Below are positions 6,600-6,917 of a DNA stretch of 6,917 nt, in pieces. The stretch spans positions 1-6,917 of the forward strand of contig CALWKT010000073.1 in assembly GCA_944381335.1 (NCBI GenBank). Direction: 5' to 3'. Made by a program: the position numbers and the translations under genes. Below the pieces are notes generated by a model. The model ran no database searches. It was not told the DNA's origin and saw only the letters and a program-made list of their open reading frames with translations. The DNA comes from an uncultured Christensenellaceae bacterium. Its GTDB lineage: Bacteria > Bacillota_A > Clostridia > Christensenellales > UBA3700. Numbering within the stretch: the first letter of the stretch is position 1; each line of letters begins with the position of its first letter.

Positions 6600-6917
6600 T
6601 TGCTTCCTCGAAAATTCTTTCTACGTCCTCTTTTGTGAATACTTCCTTTTTGCGGCAGAAATCGCAGTTGAACTCGATCGCTCCGTTTTCCGCTATTATC
6701 TCAAGCGCGTCTTTTTTGCCCATCGAGATAAGTATCCTCTCCATGGATTCTCTGCTGCAACCGCATACGTATGCCGGATAGGTCGGCTGAAGCGGTTTGT
6801 TCTCAAAATGTCCGAAATACTCCTCTATCAGCGTGGACGGAGTGTGTTTTGCGACGATCTCGTCCATATCCGTGAAATCCCTCACGACGTCAGCGAGCGT
6901 TTCGGTTATCTCGGGAG
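6571..6917 (-). CDS. hslO: Hsp33 redox-regulated chaperone, C-terminal part (5' end off the window)
   Basis: Hsp33 is a cytoplasmic holdase switched on by oxidation: zinc is released from four cysteines, the linker unfolds and client proteins are bound. The frame stays open to the right edge, so only about the last 115 residues are present and the true start is outside. What remains includes the complete zinc centre: CGC in YVCGCSRESMERILISMG, and CDFC in IEFNCDFCRKKEVFTKED, with 30 residues between them, which fits the family rule CXC-X(27-32)-CXXC. The flanking pattern (RESMERILISMGKKD, ALEIIAENG) also matches. A GTG at 6885 is internal, not the start. It overlaps the TPR gene by 29 nt and is the first visible gene of that operon. 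Confidence 0.93.
   Translation of the reverse strand, partial: PEITETLADVVRDFTDMDEIVAKHTPSTLIEEYFGHFENKPLQPTYPAYVCGCSRESMERILISMGKKDALEIIAENGAIEFNCDFCRKKEVFTKEDVERIFEEANDGNKRSDN
6605..6609 (-). promoter_or_regulatory. Ribosome binding site of the TPR gene, inside hslO
   Basis: GAGGA five bases before the ATG at 6599, within the coding sequence of hslO. It decides the TPR start and shows that the 29-nt gene overlap is genuine. Confidence 0.7.

Noticed and set aside
1..6917. CRISPR array, insertion sequence, attachment site or tRNA
   Set aside because: No spaced repeats, transposase, terminal inverted repeats or tRNA-like cloverleaf were found on reading both strands.

Overview
The window looks like a piece of the core chromosome of an uncultured Clostridia-type (Firmicutes) gut bacterium. 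The evidence is a moderate GC content, tightly packed co-directional genes with AGGAG-type ribosome sites, a pyrimidine-nucleoside phosphorylase of the Firmicutes type, and the nadD-yqeK-rsfS gene order known from Bacillus and Clostridia. This assignment is inference from gene content. I see no tRNA, rRNA, insertion sequence, CRISPR array or phage gene.

Layout from right to left, following minus-strand transcription. A first operon enters at the right edge: the C-terminus of the redox chaperone Hsp33 (hslO, 6571-6917, cut by the edge), a 591-residue TPR-like helical-repeat protein (4824-6599, overlapping hslO by 29 nt), and an HD-domain phosphohydrolase (4090-4812). It ends at a GC-rich intrinsic terminator at about 4001-4026. 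Converging on it from the other side is the only plus-strand gene, a four-helix membrane protein of unknown function (3200-3958), with its own probable terminator at 3942-3972. A 70-bp divergent region follows (3130-3199). It holds a near-consensus promoter whose predicted start site is the A of the next gene's ATG. The second minus-strand operon then runs nadD-yqeK fusion (2020-3129), rsfS (1637-2008), an unrecognised 115-residue protein (1254-1601) and pyrimidine-nucleoside phosphorylase (1-1252, cut a few codons before its usual end).

The second operon joins NAD synthesis, a YqeK-type HD domain (Ap4A hydrolase in characterised relatives), ribosome silencing and pyrimidine nucleoside salvage. 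These jobs fit growth-rate or nutrient control, but that link is inference. The least described parts are the Hsp33-TPR-HD operon, the plus-strand membrane protein whose soluble middle faintly resembles an Mrr-type nuclease fold, the apparently leaderless promoter, and a 10-bp inverted repeat that would sequester the ribosome site of the 115-residue gene.
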